Positions 26,802 through 41,800 of a stretch of 63,256 nucleotides of DNA are shown one piece after another (the stretch's first letter is position 1; every line of letters starts with the position of its first letter). This stretch comes from Candidatus Woesearchaeota archaeon (GTDB lineage Archaea > Nanobdellota > Nanobdellia > Woesearchaeales > DSVV01): NCBI GenBank assembly GCA_016192995.1, contig JACPTB010000003.1:1-63256 (forward strand). Direction: 5' to 3'. The position numbers were made by a program, and so were the translations under genes. The notes under the pieces are model-generated. The model searched no databases and was not told the origin of the DNA. It was given only the letters and a program-made list of their open reading frames with translations.

Positions 26802-29800
26802 CTTTTTGCTCATCAGTCAATTGAGGATGATGGGTAAATAATATTTCAGGTCTTTGCTTGAGCTTGCGCAATTCTGCTAATTGTCCGCCGTGCAGCTGAT
26901 CATATGTTTCAAGACTGGAAACAAGCAAAGTTTCGTCTGCATCTGCAAGATCAAATGGCATTGCAGACAATGCTGCTGCTATTGCAGTTCGCTGCTGTTC
27001 ATTTTCAGCTGATGCCATTGCTTGAGATAGAGGATAGAGCGCAGAAAAATCACCAATTCTGCCAAGAGCAATTGCAACTTCAGCAGTATGCGTTCCACCA
27101 AGCAGATCAATGAGCGCTTCAATAGTAAGATATTGATTAGCATAATAATTACTTCCTATTCTTCCCAACGCTTCTATGACTAAACGTTTTGTTTCTTGAT
27201 CAGTATCATCAGAATCAAGCAGTTCTAACAATTCAGCAACTGCCTCTCGAGTCTGCAATAATCCTAATGCTTGAATTGCATTTGCTTGAACATCAGGATT
27301 AGAACGATCCAATGCTGATTCAATTAATGCAGGAATATATTCAGATGGTGTTAGCAATGCTTCACGCAAAACTTCAGAACCCTGATTTTCATACTTTGCA
27401 ACGAGATTAGGAACTAATTTCCTTGCAGATTCAATCATCATTGTTTCGATATCTTGTTCGTCTATAAGCAAACTTGATGAACGCATATAAATATTTTTTA
27501 AAAGTTCTAACTTTTTGCCTAAAGCAGGATGTTTTAATCCACGCAATGTTGCAAGATACAAATTTTGAAACATTGATTCTGAAGCTGTTGCAATATCGTC
27601 CAATAATCCATTTTTACCATAAGCACTGAAAAAAGTATCCAATCTTTCATCTATAAAAAAACTGCCATAACCATTATACGGCCAGCTTGCTACATAATCA
27701 TCCTGTTGATGAGGATTTGCTTCGATCCATAATCCGCCTTTTAGAGAATTTTTCCAGAGTTCATTTGCTGCAGCAGTTTCAGCATTATCTATGAACTGAG
27801 TTAGATCATCTATCTCATATCCTGCATCAGTAAGTTCTTGGATAATTTCAGAAGTATAAGACGCTTTTTGTACTGTTCCATCACTAAGAGTATAATAAAC
27901 ACTGACCGTGTCTAATATAGTACCATCATTTAAAACATCATATAATAAAACTGCAGAATTTCCAGTTCCAAGTTTTTTAACTAGTTCTAATAGATTATGG
28001 ATAATTGTTTGTTTAGATTGACCTGCAAATTCCGGCTCAGTGCCATAATAATACAGCATCGCCAAACGTTCTCTGACTACAGCATGACTTAATTCATGAT
28101 CAAGCACTGAATAAATAATATTGTTATCAGTAAATAAGCTGTTATAATCAACATAAAAAGTGTCACCTGATTGAAAACCTCCAGCAGATTGCCCATTAAG
28201 ACGAATATTTTTTAATAATTTGATATTTTTAAGATGCACACTTAAAAACCCGCGCGGATATGCTTTGAATCTTTTCTGCAAATAATCAAGAGCTTTTTCA
28301 AACTCATCTTGAGTTAACTGCCCACCAATAACATTATCCGCAAGAGATGAAGGTGAATCAACAGTAACGCTAACATCAACAACCGCAGTTTTTGACGATG
28401 GCAAATCAATACGACGCGGAGCTGCAATGATCCAAATAATAAGAACACCTAATACGCTTAAAGCAACTAAACCTATTTTCAAAATGACTGCATATGGATT
28501 ATATTTGCTGAATATTCTTTTGAATAAAGAAATTCTTCCATACTGCTCAGCATACGCTATTTTTGATAGTGGTATTTTATTGCCATTATCATCAACAAAA
28601 TCTGTTCCGCCATAATAAGTCATCCATGTTTTAGCATAAACAATAGAAGTAACTGCCGTTTCTGCTCCTTCAGGTAAAATTTCAGATTGATCAACATAAC
28701 CAACATAAAACCGATCACCAAAACGAAGTTGTTTATTTTCAAGTCTCTGCTGAAGTTTACGCTGGTTAAGCAAACCATCTTCAAAAGGCATACCATCGCT
28801 TATGGTTTTAGCAAGCATCTCTAATGAAACCGGTAGCTGATCACGTCGATTTGCAAATAAATAAATACCAAGAAGTTGATAAGAAGACTTGCGTTCAAGA
28901 AATAATAATCTGTTTACAGGAGGCTGACGCAGCAATTCAGATAATATTCCTGAAGGAAGATCACGAAAATTTGAGGCTAATTCATCTAAGGACATGTCAT
29001 ACAATTGAAGATATAATTCGTCTCGAGACAAAGTAATTAAATCTGCATTGATTAATGCTCCTAATATTGATACTTGCCGGTCTCGAATTATTTTATTTTT
29101 TTCAAGAATGTCTAATACTGAATTTGGATCATCAGCTAAAGCTAAATCATGTATAATCTGGGGAGCTACATCAGGTGAGATACCATACACATTTGAATAT
29201 CCATCAAGCAAAGGCGCAACAAGTTTATTTATTCTTTGCTGGCGAGATGCTCTATCTGCAGTCTCATCAACTTCTTCGCCATCTTCTCCTTCACTTATTG
29301 CAACAGCCGGTAATCCACCTGCTCTAATCGCTACATCATTTACACTAAAACCATGGGTAAGGAGATATTGCAGACGAAGTATTGGAGAAGGCAGTGCTGT
29401 AAGATCACTGACTTCTTTATCAGTTAAATGTTTATCACCTGGAGCTTTTGGACCAAAGTTTGCTGATAAGAATCCTTGATCATTTTTTTTAAGTTTCAAA
29501 ACTGAAAGAGCTAATTGTTTAGCTTCAGTCTCAGTTATACTAGTTGATGACTTTGCTATTTTCCTATTTAACCACCACCATATTCCTCCACCAATTGCTA
29601 ATGCGCCAACAACAATCCATGTAACTGGATTAGAAGCAACTGCGACAATCGTTGTCCATACTCCTGTTGAAGCTCCTGCTGCTGCGACTCCGCCTGCTCC
29701 TGTTGATGCTGCTGCTCCTGCTGGAGCTAAGAGAATTCCTAATCCAACTAATCCTGCAGTTACTGCACCAATAGTATTTTTAACTGGCTGGCTTAATACA

Positions 29801-32800
29801 GGTTGTACTTGTGCAACTTCAACATCAACATCCTGCACTCCTGCTTTACTAAAATCTGGTTTGTCTTCTGCTGGTTTTGGTTTTGCTTTAGGCGGAGCTT
29901 TAGGTTTAACTGTTGGTGCTTCAAAATCAGGTTTCTCTTCTGCAGGTTTTGCTGTTGGCTTTGCTTTAGCTGGAGCTTGAGGTTCTGTTTTAGCTGGTGA
30001 TTCTGCTGCTGGTGTTGTTTCTTTTAAGGCTGCTAATTTATCTTCAGCATATTTTCTTTGAGCTTTAAAATACGTGCGATCTCCTTCACTTACAGAAGAA
30101 TCAGCAAGCATTTCAGTTGCTATTCTTACAACTTTTTCCAAGAGAGGAATTTTTTCAGCATTAGTTATTTCGTCAGATTGAGATTGAGTTATTTTTTCTT
30201 GTATTTCATTTTGAGCCAGTAATGCCGTTGATTGCTCTATTCCTCTACGTTCAAAAGCTCTTTTTGTTTCTTGTTCAGCAGAACGTGGTTGAATAGTTTT
30301 TGGCTTAACTTGTTCTATTTTATCTTCAACAGGCAAGGTTTCTTCTAGAAGAACAAAACGTGAATCACTTTTAGTAAAAAGTAACCCTGTTAAAGCTAAT
30401 ATAGGTAATAAAATACTTCTTGAACCTAAAATACGAAATTTTGACATCCAATTAATCCACTTAGTTGGAGGTTCTGTTTGTACTGGTCTTACTTTCTTTC
30501 CAACTCTTAATCCCGGCAAGGTTCGAGGGTCAATAGTATCTCTTAATACTAATTGTCGATTTACTTCTAGAGCTAGTTGATCAGCACCAAGCACTGGAAC
30601 TTGAGCATTATCAAACTGAACTCCTTCTTCAGAAAATTGCCCTGTTCTGAATGAAAATCTTCTTGTTCTGAAGGGTATAAACCATGTGCTGAATTTTTCT
30701 TTTATCTTATTCTCCTTATCATTCGCCATATTTTGCTTTGAAGTTCTAACTTGAATAGTATAAGCTGGTGTTTTCCTGATTGTTTTTTTGGAGATTTTTC
30801 CTGCCAGCCATTTCAATATCGGACCAACCATAACTCTTGCACCAGCTATAAGTAAAATTTTTCCCGAGGTAAATCCAATAACATTTCCTAATAACGCTAA
30901 AAACCCGAATGCTAAAATATTTCCTACACTGAAGCTTGCTGCTGTTAATGCAATGATACTCAATACTACATAGTTACCACCAAGAATATGCCCCAGTAAT
31001 GTTTTCCCAAGTGCAGCACTACCAACAGATTCTAAGCTTCCTTCGACACCAGCAGTCTTTGCATACCATGTTGAAGCATCCATGCCAAATGCTGACATTA
31101 TTCCAGGCAATATATAATCAGCAACAAATAAGCCGCCAACAATTAACGCAGATTTTCCCCAGCCGCTGAATACTGATCGTAATTTTGTTGGTGCTGCTTT
31201 GTTAAGGGTTTCTTCTGCTTCTTCAACACTCCATTTATTGCCTGGTTTAGTCAATCCTAATAATGTTGGATCTTCTTTACCATTTATTTCTTCAAGACGA
31301 ACAAGATTCTCTGCTATTCTCTTCAATCGTCGAGCTGCTTTGCCTTCTTTGTCAAACACAGAGGGATGGGCATTGATTGTAACAGTATACTCTGGTGTTT
31401 TAATACCAACTCTTGCGATGAGCCATCTTCCAAGTCGATTATACCATCTATCATTTAAAGTTATTTTCTCTATTCCTAAGCTTATTTGACCTGGGTTTAA
31501 GGTTAAACCATATGCTTCTAATTTGTCACTCTCTTTGCTGTCCTCAGCGATTGGTTCTAGATCTGCTTCTGGTTCAATGCCGGTAATAGTACGTTCATTA
31601 TCAAACGGTTTTTCAGTATATGGTTGTCGAGGAGCAATTGCTCTAATTGCTTCTTGTGTTGGCGCTGCTTTTTTACTAAGTTCTTCATAATGACTACTTA
31701 CCTCTTGCATTCCAAGAGTATTATAATATTGACTTAATTGCGCATATACAATATCCCTGCCATATTCCAATCCTAAACCAAGATAATGTTCTAGCGCTTG
31801 GATTGCTAAATGATATTGGTCATCATGTTCACGTTGTTGTGCATGATGAATATGAGTTTCTAAGATTGTCTGAATTGCATCTACGGTGATTGCTGTTTTG
31901 CCAGGCAACATTTCATCAAGTGCTGAAGGTGATCTGAATAATGGTGTCTCAAGCAGTGCTACATAACTCTCAGTGCCTAAAACTGCTTCAAGACTAGTAA
32001 GCTGTCGTTGTTGTAATTCACTTACACGTGTTTTTTGATAATGACTGCCTTCTTTTCTTTCATCAATTCGATCATCTTCAACAACAATACCATGTGCACG
32101 ACGATAAAGGTTGAATTTAAGGATATCTTCTAGTGTTAGGGTTGCGCCTGTTCCTCCAACTAGTTTTTTAATCTGTCTTCGTTGTTCTAAAGGAATACCT
32201 GTTAGTTGATGATTAAGTTGAGCTACTATCCCATTAATAGAATAAATACCTGCACTTTGCAGTTTTCGTTTGAGTGCAGCAGTTTTTTCTTTATCGATTC
32301 CAAATAGTTTTGGGATTTGTATATCTCCTTTCGTTCTAGTATGATATTCTAACAAAACTATTTCATCAGATGTTAAAATAGCATCCCTATTTTTCGAACC
32401 AATTAATCGTTCTAGCTCTGCAACTTCTTCTGCAGTAAAATAACTGCTGATTTCAGCAACATCAAATGCATGAAGCGCATCAACTACTGATCTGTAACCT
32501 GTGTTGCGTAATTGGTTTAGTCTTGCAACATCATGTTGTTCTTGCTTGGTTTTCAGTTGAGATGCGTCATGAGAAACTGGTTGTGCTGCAGGAGATGGTG
32601 TTGTTACAGGCGCAGCACCTTGAGGAGCTTGTGGAGATGGTACTGCTGGTTGAGTAATAGTTTGTGATAATTGTAACGCTGCTTCATATACATTTCCTGA
32701 AGTTAATGTTGTAATTGCTGCTGTCATTTGCGGATTGACATTGCCATCTTCTGCTTTAACACCTGCAATAGCAACAATTAAACGCACTTGACCTTGAGGA

Positions 32801-35800
32801 GTTTGTGAAGATGGTGCAGGTTGCCTACGAGTAGGTAATCCAACATCTGATGCTATAAATGGCTGGCGAGTATTGATGGCATTCAATGCAGCAGTTGCAG
32901 CATCTCTAACTTGCTTAACTTCATCTGCTTTATTGATTCTTGCTTGTAATGCATCTTTCGCTGCATCAGTTTCAGCAAATGGAGCTAATGCTTGCAGAAT
33001 ACTAGCAGCATTTATTCTGATATTTTGAGTTTGATCAGATAGTTTTGTTGTAAGTAATGTAACCATGGTAGTTTTCTTTTCATGTCCTAAGTCATTTACA
33101 GCTTGTAAAACAGTTTGTCCTAAACTTGGAATTGCAGCAAATCTCATTATTTCACGTAATTGCTCATCGCTCCAAGAAAATTCTCTATAATCTCTTCCTA
33201 ATACTCTGATTATTGCACGTTTTACTCGCGGCAAAATTCTATTATTTTTTAACATGCTAAGCAGTACATCAATATCCCTACTCTCTTTATCTGAAGCAAG
33301 ATCAACCAATGCGTTTACTGCATCTGCTGGATTACCTGTTTCAATAGTTCTGTATAAACTATCTCTGTCTTGTTTAACAGGCCCTTCACTTGTAGGAATT
33401 TGAGGACCAAAAGAAGGAGTTGTCTGAGGAGTTGTTGGACCGACTTGTGTTCCTGCATTATGTCTTCCTGTTATTGCAGTGTATGCTCTTTCAGCAGCAG
33501 ATTTTGCATATTCATCTTGATCGTTTTTCCTAAGATCATCTAATTTAGATAATGCATTATTTGCTTGGGTAAATCCTGCATATTCTGTTAATGCATATCC
33601 TGCTAATTGTCTGACATGACCATCTTTATGATCTAATTGTTCTATTAAGAATGGTATGTATCTATCCATTCCTTGAACTTGATGCAATTGGTTAACAAGC
33701 CCTATCAAAGCTTTCAAAACAGTTTTATCATCTGTTGTTGTTAATGGTTCAAACTCTAGGACAACAGCTTCAATGCCCTGAATATTAAGCATACTTCCAA
33801 GTATATATAATAGATTTTCAACAGGTTGTCCTTGGTTTAATAATGTTATTAATTCAGGAATTATTCTTTGAGTTTCGTCAGTATTGCCTGCTCTCCCTAT
33901 CAATAAAGACAGCAATAATGCTAAATCCAATGAACCCTTATCTTTAAATTGTGTTAAGCTTAATGATAACAACTCGTGGACTTGACCCTCAGATAAATTG
34001 GATAAGATAGAATTTCTTCCAACAAATATTATTACTGCATTTATTTGTCCTCCTGTTCCTGAAGTTACGATTTCTTTGATAAATGGATAAATTTGCTGTA
34101 GTTCATCAGCAGAGAGTCCTAAGTAATCTAATGCACGTAGCGTAGCAACACGTTCATTCATGCTTTTTGTTGTATCTGCAGCTGCAGCGATAAGTTGTGG
34201 TTTCAGAGCAGCAAAATCATAATTATTATCATGAGTAACTACATTTCCAATAAATTCATATCTTCTTTCTGCACCAGGCAATCTTCCCGTTTCTGCATCT
34301 GCAAAAAACTGAATAATCTTTGGTAATACACCTTGCATGTTTTGCGCTTGAAATACTCTTGCAGCAGATGATCTCATTGAATCTGAAGTATCTGCTAACG
34401 CAGTAAGTAGCAGATGAGCAGCGACAAGGCTGTGATCCTGATGATTAGATTGAGTACTTTCCAAAGTCCTTATTGCAGAATATTGTTCATGAGGGTCACG
34501 ACTATCTAAATCCTTGATACCAGTTTGTATAGCTGGATTGGTTGATTCAGGTAATAATCGTCTTAATACTTGGGAAGATATTTTGCCAGCGCTATACAAT
34601 TCAACAAGATAAAGATACTCATCTATGTTATTGCCAAGAGCTGCTGCTGGCCGCGCTTTACTTTCATAGTCTTTAATATCATCATCACTTGCTGAAGCAA
34701 GTTTTTTATTTTGAAGTTCTTTTAGGAGAGCAACATTTCTATCAATTCTTTCTTTAGGTTCAGGATACAATTTATTTTTTTCTTTGAAAACTCGATTAAG
34801 CCTGAAAGCATAATATGCATTAGCTATAGTGCCATATTTATCTTTAACATATCCAATGACAGGAATTGTTACAATCGTTAAAAACAAACCGAACAAAATG
34901 ATACGCACAGTGGTTCCACTTATTCCATTTTGTTCTATTTCTTCAGCAAGTTCATCAGCACCAGCAAGTCTTGCAATTAATGACACACCCATAGCTAATG
35001 CTATGCCAACAATTGCAGGTCCTGATCCGCCAAATCCACCGCCTCCTCCTTTTTTAGGTAATGTTGGCGGAGGAGTAAGGTCAACGAATGGATTGGTATC
35101 AACTCCAAAATCAAACCCTGGTTCTGAAATCTCAGGTGGTGATGTACTGATACCTAATTCTTCTGAACTGCGTCCTGATTCTGCTGCATCAATTGCATCA
35201 AGCGCTTGTTGTGCTGCATCATGAACTTTACTGTCATGAAAACGCTCTTCAATTATAGCTCTTAATTTAGTTTTCAATCCGACTATATTTTCATTTCTTG
35301 CACTTAACAAAAGTGCTGTGTCTTTTAAAATACTTATTGATTCTATTTGAAACTGAATCTTTTCTGTTCCTCTTAACATAAACCAAGCGTATTCGCTCAA
35401 TTCTTTTAAATCAGTAGTACTTAACTTAGCGAATGATTCAATCGCAGCATCTTTAAGTTCAGGAACATTCCTCTGTCCCCACAAATGCCTCATCCTATCT
35501 ACTGGCCATTCATAATCATTGTAATGATCTCCTAACACTTTTATAATTTCAACTTTAACAGCAGCTGGAATATTTCCAACGGATACTCGACTGAGCAAGA
35601 ATCCAATATCATATCTATTTTTAACTGCTGCAAGTTTATACAGCGCTTCTATTGCTTCTACTTCATTTCCTGTAGATATTGATATTTCGTAAGTATCACG
35701 ATCTTCTGCTTTTGCATCAGTTGGAAGCGTACGTAGTGTAGCAGAAGCTTGAGAAGGTTGACCTGTTTGTTTAGCAGGAGCAGATGGAGGTGCTGGAGCA

Positions 35801-38800
35801 GGCGCTGATGGTGTAGTGGATTGAGCTGGTGCTGATGGAGGAACAGTAGGTGGTGGAGTTGGAGGAATTGTTGAAGTTACCGGCGGCAACGAAGGTGTTT
35901 GTACTGTAACTAAAGTTAATGTTAATCTTAATTCTCGAGCTTTTTGTTGAATATAACTTTGTAATGATGGATCTGCTAAGATTAATGCATTGAGAATACT
36001 AATATAGGCGGTATGTTTTTCATTGCTTGCATAAGCAATTAATAATGGAGTTACTAATAATTTTAAGTCTTCTTTTTTACCAGCAGCTACTACAGGTTGC
36101 AATTCATCAGCCATTTTTCGAATAGCCGGCACATCATTTGGCTTGACAGCTAATTCAGGCGGTTGATTAGATTGTATATATGCTTGTATGCCTAACAAAA
36201 TATCTTCAACAAGCGGATGTGGAACGGGCGGAAGTTGCGATTCACGAGCTTTTAATCTATCAGCAAGCAGACTAATTTTAGGTTGAATTGGAAGTAATTC
36301 ACCTCCATGTTGTGCAGTTTGTTCTAATGTTTCGTAAGCCTGCAATCGTATTAGTGGATGATAAAGATTATTTTCATCTTTAATTATTCTTTCAAGCTCA
36401 CTGTTTAATGCATCTGTTTCAGGCAAGTCTTTTAATTTCACAATGCCTCTAAGAGCAGCTGATAATTCTTCACTTGAACGCGAAGCGATTAAGGCAGATT
36501 TTAATTTTGAAACAGCTTGATCAATAGTTGTTACACCCAGTATTTCAAGCACAGGTCTTACCGTTTCAATATCTGGCTGCAATGGCCTGCCTGTTTCAGT
36601 GACAACAGTTTCTTTAATTTTTTCTCCGATTCCTTCGTTTGCTAATTGCGTCACTGCTGTTTCTATTGCAAAGGAATCTTTTACTGCTGGACTTAAAATA
36701 GCAACAGCCTGCTGCACTTTTAGTGTTAATGTTCCATCAGCTTGCTGCAAGTTCAGAATATCAACATATAATCCTGTTTGCTGACCTACACCTAAAGTAA
36801 CTCCTAAATCTTTTGCAGCTGCAGAAATAAATCCTTTTAATGATGAATCAACTGCAATAATGCCGTTTAAAAGATTAATTTTTGCTTGTTTTTGATCAGC
36901 TCTTTGATCTCGTGCAATGCTTGCAATAAGTGGATAAACTAATAATCTTAATTGAGCTTTATCTTTTGCTGATTGAATGCTGCTAAGTAATGGAACAATC
37001 GTGCCAGTAATTGATTGTGGTGTTGTAGGAACTTTGTAACCATCTAATTGCGGGAAGTTTTCTGCAGGATATGTTGTACTTCCGTCTGCTGCTGCCGTTG
37101 ATTGATGATTTTTAGTTAATTCTCTCAATAAATCTGCAACAACTCGATTGAGTTTTTCGAATGGTTTAGGTCGTTCTAATTCATAAGGCGGAATATCTAC
37201 TTCTGGACGTACAGGTGTTTCTAAAGCAGGCAATGTTCCAGCAGATTCTTGTTGAAGTAATTTTGTTCCAATGTTATAAGCTTCAATTTCTATTTCAAAT
37301 ACACCATTTTCACGTGATATTTTTAATAATGCTTTGTACGCCGCTAATTTAACTCGTGGATATTGTTGAGGATCTAATACTATTTCAGTTAATTTATCCT
37401 TTGCAGCATCAGTTTCTTCAAATGAATATAATTGTTCTATAACCTCAGCAACAGCTATGATAGCAACAGCTATGATATCTTGACGAATTTTGGTATCCAT
37501 TATTTTAATTAATTCTTCTACAGCTAATTCTACTTTTTCTTGGCCTAATAATCCTAAACTATCTTTTGCACCCTGTGCTAGTTCATTGTTACGTACAAGA
37601 GCTGCTAATCGCGCTAATGTTCCTTGTGGCCATGGTAACTTTTCAAATGAACCTAATACTGCAACAGCTGCTTTTTTAACTTCAAGAGATGCAGTTCGAC
37701 TATATGTTAGATCTAATAATGGTTGTATTGCTCTTGAATCAGGATTAGAAGCAAGCTGATTAATTGCATTAATAGCAACTATATCACTATCGCTCTTAAG
37801 ATCAGTGAGCAATGCTGCAAAAGTATCAGCTGTAGTAAGTTCAGGAGCTTTAGCAGGTGGCGCTGCAAGAGGTGGTGTAGGTGTTGGTGGAGTTACAACT
37901 TCTATTTGTGCTTTTTTAATATCATCCAGCACAGCTTTGACTTCAGCTCCAACATCAGGATCAGTTAATCCTTCTAATACTTCAACACTTCCTGCAGGCC
38001 AGACTAATCTACGTAATGCATGCAATGTTTGAATCGCTTTTCTTCGTGTTGCTGCATCTATACCTGTAAGCTTTGTATTTGCTGCAATTCCCAATAATGG
38101 TTTTATTGCTTTTTCTGCTCCAGCGATACGAGATGCTTCAGCTAATGTTTCAATTGCATTTAAGCCTTCATCATAAACTGTTTCTACAACATCAGAGGGG
38201 TTATCTTTTGCTTTGAGTTCAGCATCTAATTTAGTAATACGATAAATATATTCATCAATATTTCCAGGACCTGGACGGAGTGATGGAAGTTTTGGTTCTA
38301 CTTCAGTAAATTCTCCCGGGGGAAGCTCTTCTATGCCAGCTAATTCTTGTTCAGTTAAACCAGCTGTTTGATCAACAGGAACTGCAGCTGCAACTACTTC
38401 TGCTTCAGCTAAAATAGGAGCTGCTGCACTAGGTAATTCTTCAGGACGAGGAACTCCACGACTACGTAATCCTTTATTAACATCAGCTATTCTTGCTTTT
38501 CGAGTTGCTTCATCATCAACAATTACTTCTTCTGTATCTAGAGGCAATGGTGTGGTAGGTATAGGAGTAAATAAAAAAGCTCCGAAAGAATCTGAAATTT
38601 CAACAGCTTCTGGAGCGGCAACTGGAATCTCTGGTTTTTCTAATAATCCTGGTGTTTCTGAAGGAGCTACAGAAACTGGTACAACTCTTGTTTCTTTTAA
38701 TGTTACAATAAATTCTTCGAATGCTGTCTTTTTAGTTCCTGCTGATAGAGCATCAAAAGGTTCTTGTAATTTTGCTGCCAATGCTTCACTAGTAATAATA

Positions 38801-41800
38801 CCGTTATCAACATAGGTTTGTAATGTATCAATCAAAACATTTGAGTCATCATCTACTATCAATGGCATTTGAGCAATAATAATATCAACAGTACTCTCTA
38901 AACCTTCTTGTTTCTTAGCAGCTAGTCGTTGTAAACTATATAATCCGGTTGGTTCATGAGTAATGCTGCTTGTCAAGTAAGCAAGTGCACGCGCAACTGG
39001 AGGAAGTGTAGATGTTGGAGTTAGTGTTTGCAATTGTTCTAATCTTTGTCTAATTCCTATTACATTGCTTCTTGGTACTTCATATTCTTCTTTTGGCGTC
39101 AATGATTCCATATCTGTTTCTAAAGCTTCAAGAAGTGGAATAAATTCAGCAGCTTTTTCAGGTGATAGATGTCGCAGTGGATTTCCTTCTGTTGTTTGCG
39201 TAAAACTAAATCTATTTATGAATAATGCTGCATAATATCTTATTCCAACTAATTTTCGAGACATTAAAATTATCCTGAGACTGTTAATTATTTCCTCTAC
39301 TTGTCCATCGGTAAGTTTATCAGCTAATGCAGTCAATGCATAAATAGATGCACTCACGAGTTCAACATCAGCGTTAGTTTTTAAATTTTGTAAATTACTT
39401 TGCAACCAGAATATTCTTTCTTCAATACCATCTGCTTGATACAATGCAGATATTAATGCAGAAATACGTATTTTTATGGTATAAATGTCTTTTTTTGGGA
39501 ATTCTGTGGGTAACAACCTTTGGATTACAGTTCTAAATCCAGGCAATACTCTTAATCGTGCTAATGAATTTCGTGCTACCTCTCTTACGTTCTCATCAGG
39601 GTCTAACAATGCAGCTCCTAACAATGGTCCAAGAACAGCATATCGTTCTGCTTCATATCCATTTTCATCAAGTTGCAGTCCTCGAGTAATTCTTGGTGTT
39701 GATAATTCTTGTGCTGCAACAGCTCTTGTTGTTGGATTGTTATCATATAATATCTCATGTATACGAGCATTTATATTATCATCTGAATGTTTTAATCTTA
39801 ATGCATCATAAACCTGTTCAGTAATGTCATCGAGAGTGAATAAATTCAATATACTTAATTCATAAGCAACTTTACTCTCAGCAGTTTCTGTAGGGTCTGT
39901 TAAATGATCTATGTCGATATTATTGATATGAGTTATTCCTTTCCTATTCAAATCCCTTAATAAAACCCTGTTTCTGATAAACCGGTCACTATTTTGATTA
40001 TATCGACTGATTATAAGCTTTGTACGCAGAGTTTCAATACCATCACCAATACTACCATATTTGAATATAAGAATTCCTAATGCTATAAGACCTGCTGTTA
40101 CAAAACTAAGACCGAGTATTAACCAATTTCTTCCACTCAATCCAAAAGTTGAACCTGTCTGAACAGCAATCTCCAATGCTCCTTCAGTTTTCAATCCTAA
40201 AGCACTCCCAATTGCTGCTGAAGCTGTAAGAACAGCAAGAGTAATTCTACCACTAAATGTTGTCGGTGGACCTGCTTCCTGCACTACTTCGGTACTAGGA
40301 ATTTCAGGAACTTCTCCTTCAACTGGTTTTTCTTCAGCAACAACAGGAGCTTCGGTTGTTACTATGCCGCTTGTTATTGGTATTACTTTTTCTAATCCTG
40401 ATTTTTGAGCTTCTTTAGCAAGATCTTGTGCAACTCCAGAAGTTCCTGTTGTTTGTAACGCAACAAGCGGCTCTTCTTTTTCAACTCCAACAACAACTGA
40501 GGATTCACGCTGCGCTTTGATTGCTTCAACGTTACTGATAGTATTAACTGCAGTTATTCGTACTTGTTGAGCTGGATCCTTGCGCAATGGTTCAAGTTTT
40601 GCCAATGCAGTTTCTGGAGCAATAACACCTTTTTGCACTAATTCACCAACAGTTTTAGCAGCTCGCTGACGCATAACTGGAGAACTATGACCTAATGCAG
40701 CAAACAATGGCTCAACTGCTTGTTCAATACCTTGACGATCAGTTAATGCAACTAATGCATCCATAGCACTATTTAAACTAAATATATTATCAGTTGTTTG
40801 TAAGGTAGTAATATGTTGTTGCACAAGAGGATCAATAACTGGAGCAGTTACTGACGGTTGTACTTCAGGTTTAGTTGCTGGCGCAACAACTGCTGCTGGG
40901 ATTACTGGTTGAGTAGGTGGAACTGGCTGAATCGGAGGTGGCAGTATTGTAGGAGGTGTTGTTGATGGAGTTACTGGTGATGGTGCAGGAACTGTTGGTT
41001 GTGGTCCAGGTTTTTCAGGTTCTGAAACAAGCAATTCATTAATACTTTCTATCTGCTGGTTCAATACTTGTTCCATAACTAATAATGTTTTTTCTTGAGA
41101 AAGTCCTTGCGCTTTTTGCATGTCAGCAATGGTTTTTCTTAGAGCATAATGAGCTGAAGATAATTTGCTTGGATCTTGTTTAATATCCTGAACAGATTTA
41201 AGTTGGGCATCTAATGCTTTGTTCTCAACAGGAAGATTTTTCTTTGCTTGTTCAATCATAGAATCTAATACAGGATGCGAAACTTTAGATTCTAAGTCAA
41301 CAGTTAGTATGCCATACTCATCACGCAATGCAACTAACAATTCTCGCGCTGAACCTTTTGACTTTGATAAAATCTCTTCAATCATCACTTCAGCGCCTTG
41401 TTCTTCAGGCGTTTGGTACTTCCAGAATTTAGCTTTGATTAAATCACCAAAATCAGCAGGCGCTTTTTTTGATTTCAAGGAATTCTCCAGCAATGAATCT
41501 TGAGAAGCTGCAGCCAGCAATGCTTGTTTTAAACTTTCTTTAGTTGTTGTAACTTTACTATCTAAAGCAACAGTCCCTGTTTCAGCTCCTGAAGTAACAG
41601 TTAAGGAAGTTATAGTTGGTAGTTTTCTAACTTGTTCAGCAGTGGTTTGAATAATTAATCCTTGTGCAGGATCGTTATTATAGAAATATCCTTTTACAGT
41701 TCCTCCATCTGCTGTTGTTGCAGTTACCTCGTGTAATTTTATTCCTGATTCAGCGTTAACTGCTTCATATTTTTCTCTGTATTTATTAATATCAGCAGAT

